A stretch of 64,000 nt of DNA from positions 293,672,526-293,736,525 of the forward strand of contig OX336388.2 in assembly GCA_946902985.2 (NCBI GenBank). Reading direction: 5' to 3'. The notes beneath the pieces are model-generated. The model worked only from the letters and a program-made list of their open reading frames with translations. It was not told the DNA's origin and made no database searches. The DNA is from Meconema thalassinum (lineage: Eukaryota > Arthropoda > Insecta > Orthoptera > Tettigoniidae). The position numbers were made by a program, and so were the translations under genes. Within the stretch, counting starts at the first letter, position 1. Each line of letters begins with the position of its first letter. Shown here one piece after another: positions 55,601-58,489 of this stretch.

Positions 55601-56161
55601 GTTAACACCGGTTATCAGACAGATTCTACACACACCCAAAGTACACGGGGCTACATGACCGCGTTGTTGCCGCCATAAACTGAGGAACCAACCAACCAAC
55701 ACTCCCCACTAAACATGCTAGATCCATGCAGCAACAATGCATTCTCATCAAGATTATATACAGGAATGCTTTCAACTTTTACTATGAATCATGAGCGATA
55801 CATAGAAGTATTTCCATACAACTAGACTTATTTTGTTTTCTTTAAATGTCTGTATTGGTATTCTATAGCCTACTCGCCGAGAACCCAAGACAGTACTGGA
55901 TAGTTTGTGTTTGCAGATGGTGTGCTCAAGATCGCCCATAAGGAAGGTGTTCATCGCCTGTGGAGTGGAATGATGCCCTCTCTCATTCTGGTGTCCAACC
56001 CTGCCATCCAGTTTATGATCTACGAGTCTCTAAAGCGACGCCTACATGAAGCCTATGGAGACAATGTCAGTGGCATCGTCTACTTCGCCATTGGTGCAGT
56101 GGCTAAAGCTGTAGCCACCGTCATCACATATCCTCTGCAGCTTGTGCAGACCAAACTCAGG
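13593..56161 (+). CDS. SLC25A17: SLC25A17/PMP34-like peroxisomal carrier, gene span of exons 1-6 (3' end outside window)
   Basis: Six exons join in phase to 238 codons: 63+61+67+152+126+245 nt, with junction phases 0, 1, 2, 1, 1, 0. Every intron is GT-AG. Carrier-family signature motifs are visible: P32-L-D-T-V-R37 in repeat 1, P124-L-W-V-V-N129 in repeat 2 and P229-L-Q-L-V-Q234 in repeat 3. The non-canonical W and Q in repeats 2 and 3, and the SNFVYFYTF stretch in exon 4, are what is known for PMP34. The family sits in the peroxisomal membrane and exchanges CoA, FAD, NAD and adenine nucleotides. Vertebrate PMP34 is about 307 residues, so roughly 65-70 residues including the sixth membrane helix should be encoded to the right of 64000. 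No premature stop is seen in the joined reading frame. Family assignment is strong; substrate is inferred from the family. Confidence 0.93.
13740..14478. other. Intron 1, no element recognised
   Basis: Unremarkable AT-rich intron sequence between exon 1 and the Helitron. Overlapping short ORFs on both strands carry no domain. Confidence 0.4.
14479..17398 (+). mobile_element. Helitron (non-autonomous), possibly Helitron-in-Helitron
   Basis: It begins A|TCTTATATATAAAAGTG and ends in the hairpin CCCGTAGCGAAGCACGGG, then TACTTCAGCTAGT|T, so it sits between A and T as Helitrons do (5' TC, 3' CTAGT after a GC hairpin). A second 5' end, A|TCTACTATATATATTTG at 14888, suggests one Helitron nested in or fused to the start of another. 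The interior is mostly tandem repeat (14920-16890). No Rep/helicase coding was seen. Confidence 0.8.
14920..16890 (+). repeat. ~650-bp tandem repeat array inside Helitron
   Basis: The block GTTAAGGGGGTA followed by TGCATTTCATTGAATWRC recurs at about 15045, 15690, 16347 and (diverged) 16848: spacings of roughly 645, 657 and 500 bp. Each unit also holds a GGTGTTCGACCG-T run-CATAAATCCAATTTAAGGGG block and a CACTCACTCATC run. Confidence 0.75.
17413..17700 (+). pseudogene. Penelope-like element remnant, GIY-YIG endonuclease piece 1
   Basis: GGCATATATGAATTG encodes GIYEL and, after a one-base frame slip, TACATAGGGCAAACAGG encodes YIGQTG. The spacing and the following CYKEHVNAIRYRK match the GIY-YIG nuclease of Penelope-like retroelements. 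A stop follows at RKCSV. The same piece recurs at 18551-18767 with the same frame slip. Confidence 0.65.
17758..18105 (+). repeat. Dispersed repeat R1, copy 1
   Basis: Starts CCCCGATTCTTGGATGTCAC and continues CTCGAGAACCACTGGATGG to TACATCGCCCACTA. It is about 90% similar by eye to 57866-58200, and its first ~60 bp also occurs in both orientations at 39556-39700. Not coding. Confidence 0.7.
18551..18767 (+). pseudogene. Penelope-like element remnant, GIY-YIG piece 2
   Basis: Nearly identical to 17413-17700 (shared TACGTACATAGGGCAAACAGG block, here CCCGTTCTAAGGAACACTTG). Encodes GIYELAWASSKL, then YIGQTG in the shifted frame, then SKEHLNAIRYRKRS. The two copies flank R1 copy 1 and ~450 bp of unidentified sequence. 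Confidence 0.65.
19368..21025 (-). mobile_element. Tc1-type DNA transposon
   Basis: The 1,658-bp element has inverted ends reading ACTGACCGGCAAAAAAAGTG on both sides and TA on each flank (19366-19367 and 21026-21027). The size, TA target and DD34E transposase are those of the Tc1 family. It lies inside RTE-like LINE C. Confidence 0.93.
19663..20668 (-). pseudogene. Tc1 transposase, one frameshift
   Basis: The N-terminal piece (20668 to about 20305) begins MPLSREEAAQAVALVEDGRS and has paired helix-turn-helix motifs including ERTVRRRFEKAHL. The C-terminal piece (about 20300-19663) has LRFARQHLRWTHEQW, the first catalytic D in FTDESRF, the second in MQDNARPHTAR and E in SPDLNPIEHVWD, with 34 residues between the second D and E. 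A single frame change near 20298-20311 separates the two. All three catalytic residues are intact and no stop is seen within each piece, so this is a young but inactive copy. Confidence 0.92.
21875..22548 (+). mobile_element. pogo/Tigger-type deletion derivative (MITE)
   Basis: Ends are CAGTGAAACCCCTGAAATCC and its inverted partner ...GGGGTTTCACTG, flanked by TA (21873-21874, 22549-22550). Length is 674 bp. Both ends carry extra TTCGGATT repeats. It sits inside LINE C and keeps only the C-terminal coding end of a transposase. Confidence 0.88.
22008..22208 (+). pseudogene. pogo-type transposase C-terminus
   Basis: There are 66 open codons followed by a natural stop. An acidic run (DSEEEE) leads to YTEAASALDIALRFVEQ, then MPNDVMFIRRRR and the terminal QLKITDFM. 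This layout (acidic stretch, ALR-EQ helix, final ITDF) is that of Tigger/Jerky-type DDE transposases. The catalytic domain is deleted. There is no usable start codon, so it is a remnant. Confidence 0.8.
23543..23603 (+). CDS. SLC25A17: SLC25A17-like exon 2
   Basis: Encodes residues 22-41 plus the first base of codon 42. It carries the repeat 1 carrier signature P-L-D-T-V-R followed by SRLQ, matching the end of carrier helix 1 and its salt-bridge motif. The acceptor is TTTTCCGTAG at 23533-23542 and the donor is GTAAGT at 23604. It follows a 9.9-kb repeat-filled intron and is separated from exon 3 by only 81 bp. Confidence 0.92.
23604..23684 (+). other. 81-bp intron 2
   Basis: The only short intron of the host gene: donor GTAAGT, acceptor CTCTCTTCCAG. 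It contains no repeat, in contrast with neighbouring introns of 9-17 kb. Confidence 0.9.
23685..23751 (+). CDS. SLC25A17: SLC25A17-like exon 3
   Basis: Encodes residues 42-63 and two bases of codon 64. The matrix-side amphipathic loop is DEHREAKHTLAVLQELVAEEG; its EEG is the standard carrier motif before the short helix. The acceptor CTCTCTTCCAG ends at 23684 and the donor GTAAGT begins at 23752. Together with exon 2 it forms a tight pair across the one short intron of the gene. Confidence 0.92.
23878..24032 (-). pseudogene. RTE-like LINE 3' terminal fragment
   Basis: On the minus strand it encodes KGTRPRGRPRSIWLDTVKQN and ends in ...AACGATGATGATG. This is the usual C-terminal GRPR-W-D block and GAT tail of the RTE-like LINEs in this window. 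Confidence 0.7.
24050..24433 (+). mobile_element. tRNA-derived SINE family S2, copy 1
   Basis: Head CCACGGTGGGTGAGTGGTTA, B-box-like GCAGGTTCGCCCC, body with GGCATGTTAAAGAACCCATT, end CCCGAGGCCATACGATATTA and a (TTA)n tail. TATTACCAT flanks both sides. Confidence 0.85.
24443..25660 (+). mobile_element. Unclassified retroelement-like unit with internal minisatellite
   Basis: Begins TTTAACCCCCCACGGGCTCA and continues with a GC-rich 5' part (to about 24800). It then has a degenerate ~30-35-bp tandem repeat and ends AGGGGCCGATAACCTAAATG/TTAGGCCCCTT, a near-perfect hairpin, then AACAATTATCATCATC. The end structure suggests a SINE-like or non-autonomous retroelement. No coding function was seen. 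Confidence 0.6.
24830..25560 (+). repeat. Minisatellite of ATTGCATTTTGTAAGTATTTT units
   Basis: About twenty degenerate copies of a 30-36-bp unit with core GCATTTTGTAAGTATTTT and variable CAATCTAAATT. It is translationally open in places only because the unit lacks stops. Confidence 0.85.
25665..26330. other. Intron 3, no element recognised
   Basis: AT-rich sequence without recognised motifs. Confidence 0.4.
26335..26755 (-). mobile_element. tRNA-derived SINE family S3, copy (-)
   Basis: The tRNA-like head (complement of GGGTTTGAACCCGCGATCTT near 26707-26726) lies at the right. The body has CTTCCCCTCCGAAGGAAGGC and CATGCCATAAATCTATGACA, then the GTAGTTCCAACTTTGGC region. A TACGGCCGGATGCCCTTCC block at 26400 probably belongs to its tail. 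Confidence 0.75.
26760..28760. other. Intron 3, no gene recognised
   Basis: Two kilobases of AT-rich sequence. Open frames are short and unconvincing, and no terminal repeats or tRNA-like boxes were found by eye. Confidence 0.4.
29280..30274 (-). mobile_element. piggyBac-like deletion derivative
   Basis: Flanked by TTAA (29276-29279 and 30275-30278). Left end is CCC..., then AAGAGTGCCAGAC; right end is GTCTGGCACTCTTAAGGG. The TTAA target and CCC termini are diagnostic of piggyBac. About 1 kb long, keeping only an N-terminal coding piece. Confidence 0.8.
29678..29974 (-). pseudogene. piggyBac-like transposase N-terminal acidic region
   Basis: 98 codons rich in D, E and S (EKEDDDYSDEEFNPPIDEKV, SDSYSDNDIQNDSSSDD). 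Acidic serine-rich N-termini precede the DDE domain in piggyBac transposases. No DDE domain or cysteine-rich C-terminus is present. Assignment depends mainly on the surrounding TTAA/CCC ends. Confidence 0.55.
30286..30510 (+). pseudogene. hAT-like BED-finger remnant
   Basis: Open frame reading FTSDGGVLFCQPCGIAIMAE then RRSEVTQPLKGKKQ. The F-DG-LFC-C and SEVTQ-L-KK pattern resembles the BED-type DNA-binding domain of hAT/CGGBP1-like proteins, with the histidines of the finger lost. Stop at 30508-30510. Confidence 0.5.
30945..32465. other. Central part of palindromic element, no gene recognised
   Basis: 31080-31450 is more GC-rich than its surroundings and might be exon-like or retroelement-derived. 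No domain was recognised and its open frames are unsupported. Confidence 0.35.
32763..32914 (+). CDS. SLC25A17: SLC25A17-like exon 4
   Basis: Completes codon 64 (F) and encodes residues 65-114 plus one base of codon 115. It starts GTLYRGMVPVLESLCASNF and contains VYFYTFHGLK, the second membrane helix and the strongest PMP34-specific stretch in the window, then the hydrophilic linker and the start of helix 3 (DLLLASVAG). The acceptor ATTGTTTTCCAG ends at 32762 and the donor GTGACA begins at 32915. Confidence 0.93.
32960..33308. other. Intron 4, open but unrecognised stretch
   Basis: An open frame at 33030-33356 runs from ordinary sequence across the left end of the adjacent pogo-type element, so it cannot be a single old gene. 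No family was recognised. Confidence 0.35.
33311..34386 (+). mobile_element. pogo-type DNA element, deletion derivative
   Basis: TA flanks (33309-33310, 34387-34388). Inverted ends share GCRCTCCCGATAATTYGC: left TAGTGTGCTCCCG, right inverse CAATGCACTCCCG. 1,076 bp. A transposase remnant lies inside on the + strand. Confidence 0.75.
33704..33823 (+). pseudogene. pogo-type transposase remnant
   Basis: Reads MTLRACLWDALHAANKPWEK then ITTTTLAQKQAFPGF. This fits the helical region after the DDE domain of Tigger-type transposases, where a tryptophan-containing helix is followed by a run of threonines. Several stops follow. Decayed. Confidence 0.45.
34685..35860. mobile_element. Inverted-repeat-bounded element carrying a SINE
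   Basis: 34685-34721 and 35824-35860 are inverted copies (34 of 37 matches by eye) starting TAATTGAGGCAGGGARATCA. SINE S2 copy 2 lies inside. No transposase. The target duplication is unclear. Confidence 0.55.
35049..35432 (+). mobile_element. tRNA-derived SINE family S2, copy 2
   Basis: Same family as 24050-24433, with a (TTA)n tail. Flanked by AATGTCACACCAC (35035-35047) and AATGTCAAACCAC (35433-35445), a 13-bp target duplication with one change. Confidence 0.88.
35930..36800 (+). repeat. Dispersed repeat R2, copy 1 (split by TIR element)
   Basis: Collinear with 58990-59300: GCTGCGCCA, AGCAGGAGCC, GAGCYGAGTCATAT, then TATCCTAC, GTGACACAAGTAAAC and GAATAGTTCCCA. A 525-bp TIR element interrupts it between GAGTCATAT and TATCCTAC. 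Confidence 0.6.
36170..36694. mobile_element. Short TIR element (MITE), 525 bp
   Basis: Inverted ends CTAGAGGCATGATTTTTTCG (22-bp perfect, then imperfect: both sides continue to a GATTTTGC word). It has TCATAT/TTATAT flanks as a 6-bp target duplication with one change. The empty-site paralogue at about 59170 lacks it. Non-coding. Confidence 0.7.
37175..37556 (-). pseudogene. LINE 3' fragment inserted in pogo transposase
   Basis: Minus-strand ALYGAECWPNTKKHEQALHS and MEMRLL, then after a stop or frame change GITRLDPIKNEDVRNTVGNA and GRPKRHWMDTLHEDMRIVGL. This is the C-terminal region of an RT-type LINE. It ends near AATAATGCCAGG without a GAT tail. Confidence 0.7.
37557..38090 (-). pseudogene. 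pogo-type transposase, decayed and interrupted
   Basis: N-terminal part (about 38090-37800) has AAAHGISVSDFKDSEAGW, the CENP-B-like helix region. The central part (37763-37557) has FFDTTQSRTIDKKGTWG, TTGSGKQR and KLAPYVVVKRKTMPKVKFP, the start of the DDE_1 catalytic fold. Stops and frame breaks lie between. A LINE fragment replaces the rest of the catalytic domain. Terminal repeats were not found. Confidence 0.65.
38095..38700. other. Intron 4 end, no element recognised
   Basis: AT-rich sequence leading to the exon 5 acceptor. Confidence 0.4.
38714..38839 (+). CDS. SLC25A17: SLC25A17-like exon 5
   Basis: Encodes residues 115-156 and one base of codon 157. It opens with GVVNVITTNPLWVVNTRLK. 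In the repeat 2 signature a Trp stands where most carriers have Asp or Glu, as is typical of PMP34 and its fungal relatives. A polar loop (about 20 residues, ending QYSGLL) follows. The acceptor TTTTGTCCCCAG ends at 38713 and the donor GTGAGT begins at 38840. Confidence 0.93.
38845..39160. other. Intron 5 start, no element recognised
   Basis: Plain AT-rich sequence. Confidence 0.4.
39556..39705. repeat. Dispersed repeat R1, fold-back copy
   Basis: TAATCTCGAGAACCACTGGA on the + strand is followed ~100 bp later by its inverse (...CCAGTTGTTCTCGAGATTAC), then the inverse of the R1 start. A short hairpin of two R1 starts. Confidence 0.65.
39799..40053 (-). pseudogene. Harbinger-like transposase N-terminus
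   Basis: Starts MASDPPVDEMLVMGIVLGVC and contains NRRKRRMWSKTWLTK, SHVSHLTEL and EDFFNYLRMDVQTFYTLLDL. The KRR-W--W and FFNYLRM-TFY-LL pattern precedes the DDE domain in HARBI1/ALP1-like transposases. It ends at a stop just where another repeat begins, so the catalytic domain is lost. Confidence 0.7.
40292..40665 (-). pseudogene. LINE family D, 3' fragment (-)
   Basis: Minus strand reads FVWSMALYGSETWTIGAAE, RVTNEEVLRLVGEERCFWRL, then broken sequence corresponding to the end of the copy at 40930-42050. The two copies are in opposite orientation, ~270 bp apart. Confidence 0.8.
40930..42055 (+). mobile_element. LINE family D, 5'-truncated, intact C-terminal ORF
   Basis: ORF 40937-42043 (368 codons) starts in the RT palm: AFVDLEKTFDNVDWTKLF, GVRQGCNLSPILFNLYIE and the catalytic FADDIVILAD, then the thumb and C-terminal region (YLGSKITSDGRSKEDIKSRL, ALYGSETWT, GRPRLEYVKQIASDVGCG). 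The endonuclease and RT fingers are missing. There is no stop within the ORF, so insertion is fairly recent. Followed by ACTCAAACAACAACA. The clade is not assigned with certainty. Confidence 0.82.
42190..43118 (+). pseudogene. LINE family E, 3' fragment with C-terminal zinc-knuckle-like end
   Basis: First piece (42224-42628): FGLTINVNKTKVLAQPS, YLGSTISVSCTCVQDVDKRI, LLYGCETWTLYRRDLRKLE. Second (42751-43089): MDDVRLPRQMLYGELCYGTR, YKDQFKQTLKL, RRTHEEAKRQARKLR and a terminal CDLCGCLFYARIGL. A stop after HLQKL and a frame change near 42745 break it. It ends in GATGATGATGA. 5'-truncated after the RT active site. Confidence 0.8.
43363..43705 (+). mobile_element. SINE family S3, headless copy (+)
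   Basis: Body and 3' end only: AAGAACCTTCAACTAATTAC through GTAGGAACTACTTGAAAAAT, CACCGGTTATCAGGCAGATT and the GGAACCAACCAACC tail. A piece of the same 3' region lies inverted at about 43730-43820. Confidence 0.75.
43835..44085 (-). mobile_element. tRNA-derived SINE family S7 (-)
   Basis: The minus-strand head at the right has TGGTGTGGCGATCAGC (A-box-like) and GGTCCGGGTTTGATTCCCAG (B box), followed by a body with CTGCCTCGTGAGGCAAAAC and a CCACCCTGGTAGTGG region. No target duplication recognised. Confidence 0.7.
44377..44737 (+). mobile_element. tRNA-derived SINE family S2, copy 3
   Basis: Same family as 24050 and 35049, with a small internal deletion near 44572. Perfect 13-bp target duplication AGCTTGTGACATA at 44364-44376 and 44738-44750. 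Confidence 0.9.
44755..45490. other. Intron 5, no element recognised
   Basis: AT-rich sequence preceding the Helitron-type 5' end at 45492. Confidence 0.4.
45914..48439 (+). mobile_element. RTE-like LINE family A, 5'-truncated insertion with 7-bp target duplication
   Basis: Flanked by AATACAA at 45907-45913 and 48440-48446, interrupting a 128-bp satellite unit whose sequence resumes exactly. Ends in (GAT)n. Younger than the satellite and far better preserved than the copies at 1-2405 and 7073-7675. Confidence 0.9.
45939..48425 (+). CDS. LINE endonuclease-reverse transcriptase, intact 828-codon ORF (N-terminus missing)
   Basis: Begins within the AP-endonuclease domain: GDLNAHVG at residues 5-12 and SDHRLL near 100-105. 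A basic linker follows, with WWNEKTK and a coiled EE-rich stretch. RT motifs follow in order: VPIFKKGSRTDCRNYRGITL, QHGFRAGRSTVDLIF, FLDIEKAYDSV, GLRQGSAQSPLLF and catalytic FADD at 563-566. The C-terminal block has RLRWYGHVKRM and RGRPRDRWLKG. The first ~110 residues of the endonuclease, known from the copy opposite 1690-2028, are missing through 5' truncation. The stop TGA (48423-48425) is the first TGA of the GAT tail. No internal stop, so this is the best-preserved LINE of the window. Confidence 0.9.
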   Translation: MIVMGDLNAHVGRERQGYESVLGPEGWGGRNEEGKRLLDFCQRNSLLVGNSWFKKRESHTITRYSDDLTRKSVVDYILYEKELNKNITDIKVIPSENLDSDHRLLVMNLRRSKEKKGTKNQERRIKIWKLKEGDRRVEYLKMVKEGIPTDEERGVEEEWARFKKTLVGAAEAVCGRTSSKKRWKETPWWNEKTKNIVREKNRAFRRWYQNRTVETREEYQERKKEAKRVVAEERRKWMEEWTKMMEEDSEGTRKVLYGMVKNKRRKDPTDYVRMVNKRGQEIENREELKKMWKEYFEELLNPNGKDGEEEEIGEEEDELQTEKDLIWKEVEDAVNKMKGGKAPGVDELSVEMVRADGEVGIQWLYRVMRTAWKERKTPEDWKKGIIVPIFKKGSRTDCRNYRGITLMSHCAKIFEKVLEKRIRTGIEGGMREEQHGFRAGRSTVDLIFAVRQLQEQRYEYGTDLLRAFLDIEKAYDSVCRNKVWKSLEDIGVEKWTIKRIKEMYKGSVSCVKVGGERSDWLEQRNGLRQGSAQSPLLFIVVMDDIMTRVAQVIGDRKMKAMVFADDLMIWGNEEEVQEQLDVWEGIIQGYGMKFSINKSEMVITTRKKERTTTGITIGGEQLKKVESFKYLGSLIQDNGRNDREINERGRQAEAFRRSVRSMLWSKDVPQNSKKIIYQTYYVPILTYASETWVMKGREKSKIQASEMRFLRSSIGATKMDRIRNGRTRELMKEEPLEDGIEKSRLRWYGHVKRMEEKRIPRRVHETKWEGKRPRGRPRDRWLKGVEESVKKRGEDWTRVEAERWWEDRRRWRGLCSKQTQPVAGNCAR
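48943..49965 (-). pseudogene. RTE-like family B polyprotein, C-terminal RT, frameshifted with active-site change
   Basis: About 49965-49835 is in one frame (MLYEGCHSCVQIGNGNSDWL, GVQQGSALSPLLF). A second frame change leads to 49835-48943 (ITVMDEVMKGIKHN, AFAFAGDVVIWGN, YLGCIISSNNRIQ, RWFGHVKRMDEGR, GRPRKRWLDQVKEDIG). The catalytic box reads FAGD instead of FADD. The stop is AGA-TGA at the start of the GAT tail, as in family A. Confidence 0.88.
49960..51969 (-). pseudogene. RTE-like family B polyprotein, endonuclease and N-terminal RT
   Basis: 669 codons. Endonuclease: HRIGTLNILTLNGR, GLSETKWKGRG, VYAPQTGC, IIGDLNAQAGSD, SDHRLLLATI. Linker with WWNDRVKKAVKEKN. RT: GIIVPLFKKGSRKKCGNYRG, YGFRKHRATIDLIFSLRML, FLDLEKAFDNVPRKTIWEC. 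A frame change at about 49965 ends it. The true start may be further upstream; ATG 51969 is the first in-frame Met seen. Confidence 0.88.
52750..53490. other. Intron 5, no gene recognised; three CCAAT-type words
   Basis: ATTGGTCTC, AGCCAATGAG and CATTGGCTCC lie at about 53190-53265 in a slightly GC-richer patch. They could be chance or a remnant promoter; no transcript evidence is visible. Confidence 0.3.
53496..53897 (-). other. Unrecognised 133-codon open frame
   Basis: Minus-strand ORF starting MYRVQLHYITARTKSSSSLN with KKMILAFTVCEEEPDSPTIE in the middle and a hydrophobic C-terminal stretch. No known family was recognised. It could be an eroded transposon or cellular coding fragment, or chance. 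Confidence 0.25.
53924..53998 (+). other. Strong imperfect hairpin, hammerhead-ribozyme-like layout
   Basis: GGACACCAAG (about 53953) pairs with CTTGGTGTCC (about 53981), and outer GTGGGG with CCCCAC. The order GTC, hairpin arm, CCGATGAG, GCC...GGC, CGAAAC follows a type III hammerhead, but the core reads CCGATGA instead of CTGATGA and the helix I and II loops are fully complementary. A plain inverted repeat explains much of it. Confidence 0.3.
54000..54650. other. Intron 5, no element recognised
   Basis: AT-rich sequence; short ORFs without motifs. Confidence 0.4.
54660..55695 (+). mobile_element. tRNA-derived SINE family S3, full-length, split by a second S3
   Basis: Head has A box TGGCGTAGTTGG and B box GGTTCAAACCC. 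Body CTTTGGAGGGGAAGTAAAGC to CTTACTTGAAAAACAGATAA, resuming at 55590 with CAGCCATCACAGTTAACACC and ending in (AACC)n. Flanks CCAACACTC at 54651-54659 and 55696-55704. About 505 bp without the insertion. Confidence 0.85.
55065..55589 (-). mobile_element. tRNA-derived SINE family S3, full-length, nested (-)
   Basis: 525 bp in reverse orientation: (AACC)n tail side at left (GGTTGGTTGGTTCCTCAG) and tRNA-like head at right (B box degraded: GGGTTTAACCCG). Target duplication CAGCCAACACA (55054-55064) and CAGCCATCACA (55590-55600), one mismatch. Confidence 0.85.
55917..56161 (+). CDS. SLC25A17: SLC25A17-like exon 6
   Basis: Encodes residues 157-238: the HKEGVHRLWSG loop, helix 4 with NPAIQFMIYE, then helix 5 (IGAVAKAVATVITYPLQLVQ) with the repeat 3 signature. 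The acceptor GTTTGTGTTTGCAG ends at 55916 and the donor GTGAGT starts at 56162, immediately after an in-frame AGG codon. The expected final exon or exons (last matrix loop and helix 6) are not found in the remaining 7.8 kb, so intron 6 runs off the window. Confidence 0.93.
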
Positions 56162-56467
56162 GTGAGTTACCTTTGGCATTGCTCAGCTCCTTAAAGATAA
56201 AACAATCATTGAGGTGGGAAAGCAGGAAAAGTACAAGATTTGGAAAATCACAACTGTGATAAATGCAAATATTTGTTTTTTGTTTCCATCTATTTGTTGA
56301 CTGTTATGACAATGTATACCCAAAATTTGCAAAACTGAAAATGCGATAACTAGCCTATGGGTTGTTGTGGATTTTCCCCATAAATGCGAAAAATATCCAA
56401 CAAGTTTTCTTCTTAAATAATTTTTGCACTGCGCTTTAAATTTGCAAGTTCCTAGGGAAAAAAATAA

Positions 56468-56794
56468 GCCTCCGTGGCTTAGGCGGCAGCACGCCAGCCT
56501 CTCCCCGCTGGGTCCGTGGTTCAAATCGTGGTCACTCCATGCGAGATCTATGCTGGACAAAACTGAGGCAATCAGGTTTTTCTCCGGGTACTCCAGTTTT
56601 CCCTGTCAAAATATCATTCCAGCAACACTCTCCACTATCATTTCATTTCATCTGTCATTCATTTAATCATTGCCCCAGAGGAGTGCGTCAGGCCTCGGCA
56701 GCCGGCACAGTTCATATCCTCGCCGGTGGATGGGGGCTTCATTCATTCCATTCCTGACCCGGTCGGAGACTGGAAGCAGGCTGTGGATTTTCAT
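56468..56794 (+). mobile_element. tRNA-derived SINE family S4 (+)
   Basis: GCCTCCGTGGCTTAGGCGGC head (A box TGGCTTAGGCGG), B-box-like GGTTCAAATCGTGG. Body includes TCTCCGGGTACTCCAGTTTT and ACCCGGTCGGAGACTGGAAG. Inverted partner at 57287-57596. Confidence 0.82.
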
Positions 56795-56867
56795 TCCAGC
56801 AATGAAAATATTGACCTAACATTCGATATTCACAAGTATTGATTGCCATCCAAGTAACCTGCTTCAA

Positions 56868-57178
56868 TGCCGTAGTTGGTAGCATGCTGAACTGCTGTCC
56901 CAAGATAGCGGGTTCAAACCCGGCCGAAGTCGTCGGATTTTTTAAGAGCGTTAAAAATCCTTCAGTATGCCTTCCTTCGGAGGGGAAGTAAAGCCGGCGG
57001 TCCCATGTCATAGATTTATGGCATGTAAAAGATCTTTCACAGACTAAACTTGTGTAAAGCAAAATTTGTTAGGTTAGATTTCGTCAGAACGCTCTATCAA
57101 AGTTCCAACGTTCACCACGAGGTATCATTGATATATGGTGGCGAAAGTTGGAACTACTTGAAATTGAACGGAACTTGT
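56868..57178 (+). mobile_element. tRNA-derived SINE, S3-related subfamily (+)
   Basis: GCCGTAGTTGGTAGCATGCT head and perfect B box GGGTTCAAACCCGGCCGAAG, then the S3-type body CCTTCGGAGGGGAAGTAAAG. The 3' half is shorter and diverged from S3. Confidence 0.78.
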
Positions 57179-57596
57179 AGCTCACCCTTTAGGGTGTCCG
57201 CTGGAAGCAGCTACAGACTCAGGCGAGCCGAACATGTCCTCGGACACTCCCGGCACTAAAAGCCATACGATAAATAAATGAAATGAAATGAAAATCCACA
57301 GCCTGTTTCCAGTCTCCGACCGGGTCAGGAATGGAATGAATGAAGCCCCCATCCACCGGCGAGGATATAAACTGTGCCGGCTGCCGAGGCCTGACGCACT
57401 CCTCTGGGGCAATGATTAAATGAATGACAGATGAAATGAAATGACAATGGAGAGTGTTGCTGGAATGAAATGTTGACAGGGAAAACCGGAGTACCCGGAG
57501 AAAAACCTGTCTGCCTCCGTTTTGTCCAGCACAGATCTCACATGGAGTGACCGGGATTTGAACCACGGACCCAGCTGCCGCCTAAGCCACGGAGGC
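57179..57596 (-). mobile_element. tRNA-derived SINE family S4 (-) with long 3' part
   Basis: The head is at 57596 (complement of GCCTCCGTGGCTTAGGCGGC). The body is inverted and similar to 56468-56794. Beyond an (ATTTC)n stretch it continues in the minus sense with TGGCTTTTAGTGCCGGGAGT and GTCCGAGGACATGTTCGGCT, absent from the + copy, so this copy is either longer or fused to another SINE end. Confidence 0.78.
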
Positions 57597-57865
57597 AAAC
57601 GATAAATAAATAAATACGGTAGTTTAAATGAAATCAATTTGAAAATGGTGGCTGATATTAATAAACAAGGTTTATTTTGCATTCTCCTCTAATTAATCCT
57701 AGTTTTGAAATGATTTTATCATTTTAAATGATCTTGTCGACTTCATCGTTACGCTGGGGTCTGGCGTTACGTTACGGTGACGGGATGAAATGTACCCAGA
57801 TGCACTGAGGTGTGTGACGCCATAGTACCGCTTGGTGCATGTGTTCCACGACAATCTCTACTTCG

Positions 57866-58200
57866 TTAGTATAAGACAAAAATCCCCGATTCTTGGATGT
57901 CACGGGTAATCTCGAGAACCACTGGATGGATTTTGATGCGGTTTTCACCATTCTGTAAAGGATATCTCGAGGAAAGATTCTGTCGAAATAATTTATGTAT
58001 GATCAAAGGAAGCCAAGCAGGAACGATTTCAGTGAAAAAGTCGAAAACAAACTTGGCGTCCGTGCGCTTCTTAAGCTTACGCTGGGCAAACCGTTAAAAA
58101 TATCAATATACTATGAGAATAAGAATTGTTCAGCATGGAAAGTTCTACAAAAAAGTCCGCGAGAGCATATCTCTATCTTCAATACATCGCCCACTATAAG
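57866..58200 (+). repeat. Dispersed repeat R1, copy 2
   Basis: Collinear with 17758-18105: CCCCGATTCTTGGATGTCAC, CTTAAGCTTACGCTGGGCAA, TACATCGCCCACTA. Confidence 0.75.
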
Positions 58201-58302
58201 TGTCTGTCACTTTTTATATGATACAAGAATTTTCTGCAATGTGAGTTACAGGTTATGTTTAATGTCCATCAATTTCTCCTTGAATTGTAATTCGGACACA
58301 CA

Positions 58303-58480
58303 AGTGTAGTTAGTGGAAGGTTCCTTTCCATGCCATAAATCTCGGATATGGGCCCGGCGGCTTTACTTCCCCTTCAAAGGATGGCATACTGAGGGATTTT
58401 TAACGCTCTTAAAAAATCTGACGACTTTGTCCGGGTTTGAACCCGCGACCTTGGGCATAAAAGCTCATTATGCTGCCGAA
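58303..58480 (-). mobile_element. SINE family S3, 5' half (-)
   Basis: Head at right (complement shows GGGTTTGAACCCGCGACC), body CTTTACTTCCCCTTCAAAGG. Truncated at GTGTAGTTAGTGGAAGG. Confidence 0.75.
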
Positions 58481-58489
58481 ATGTTAATA

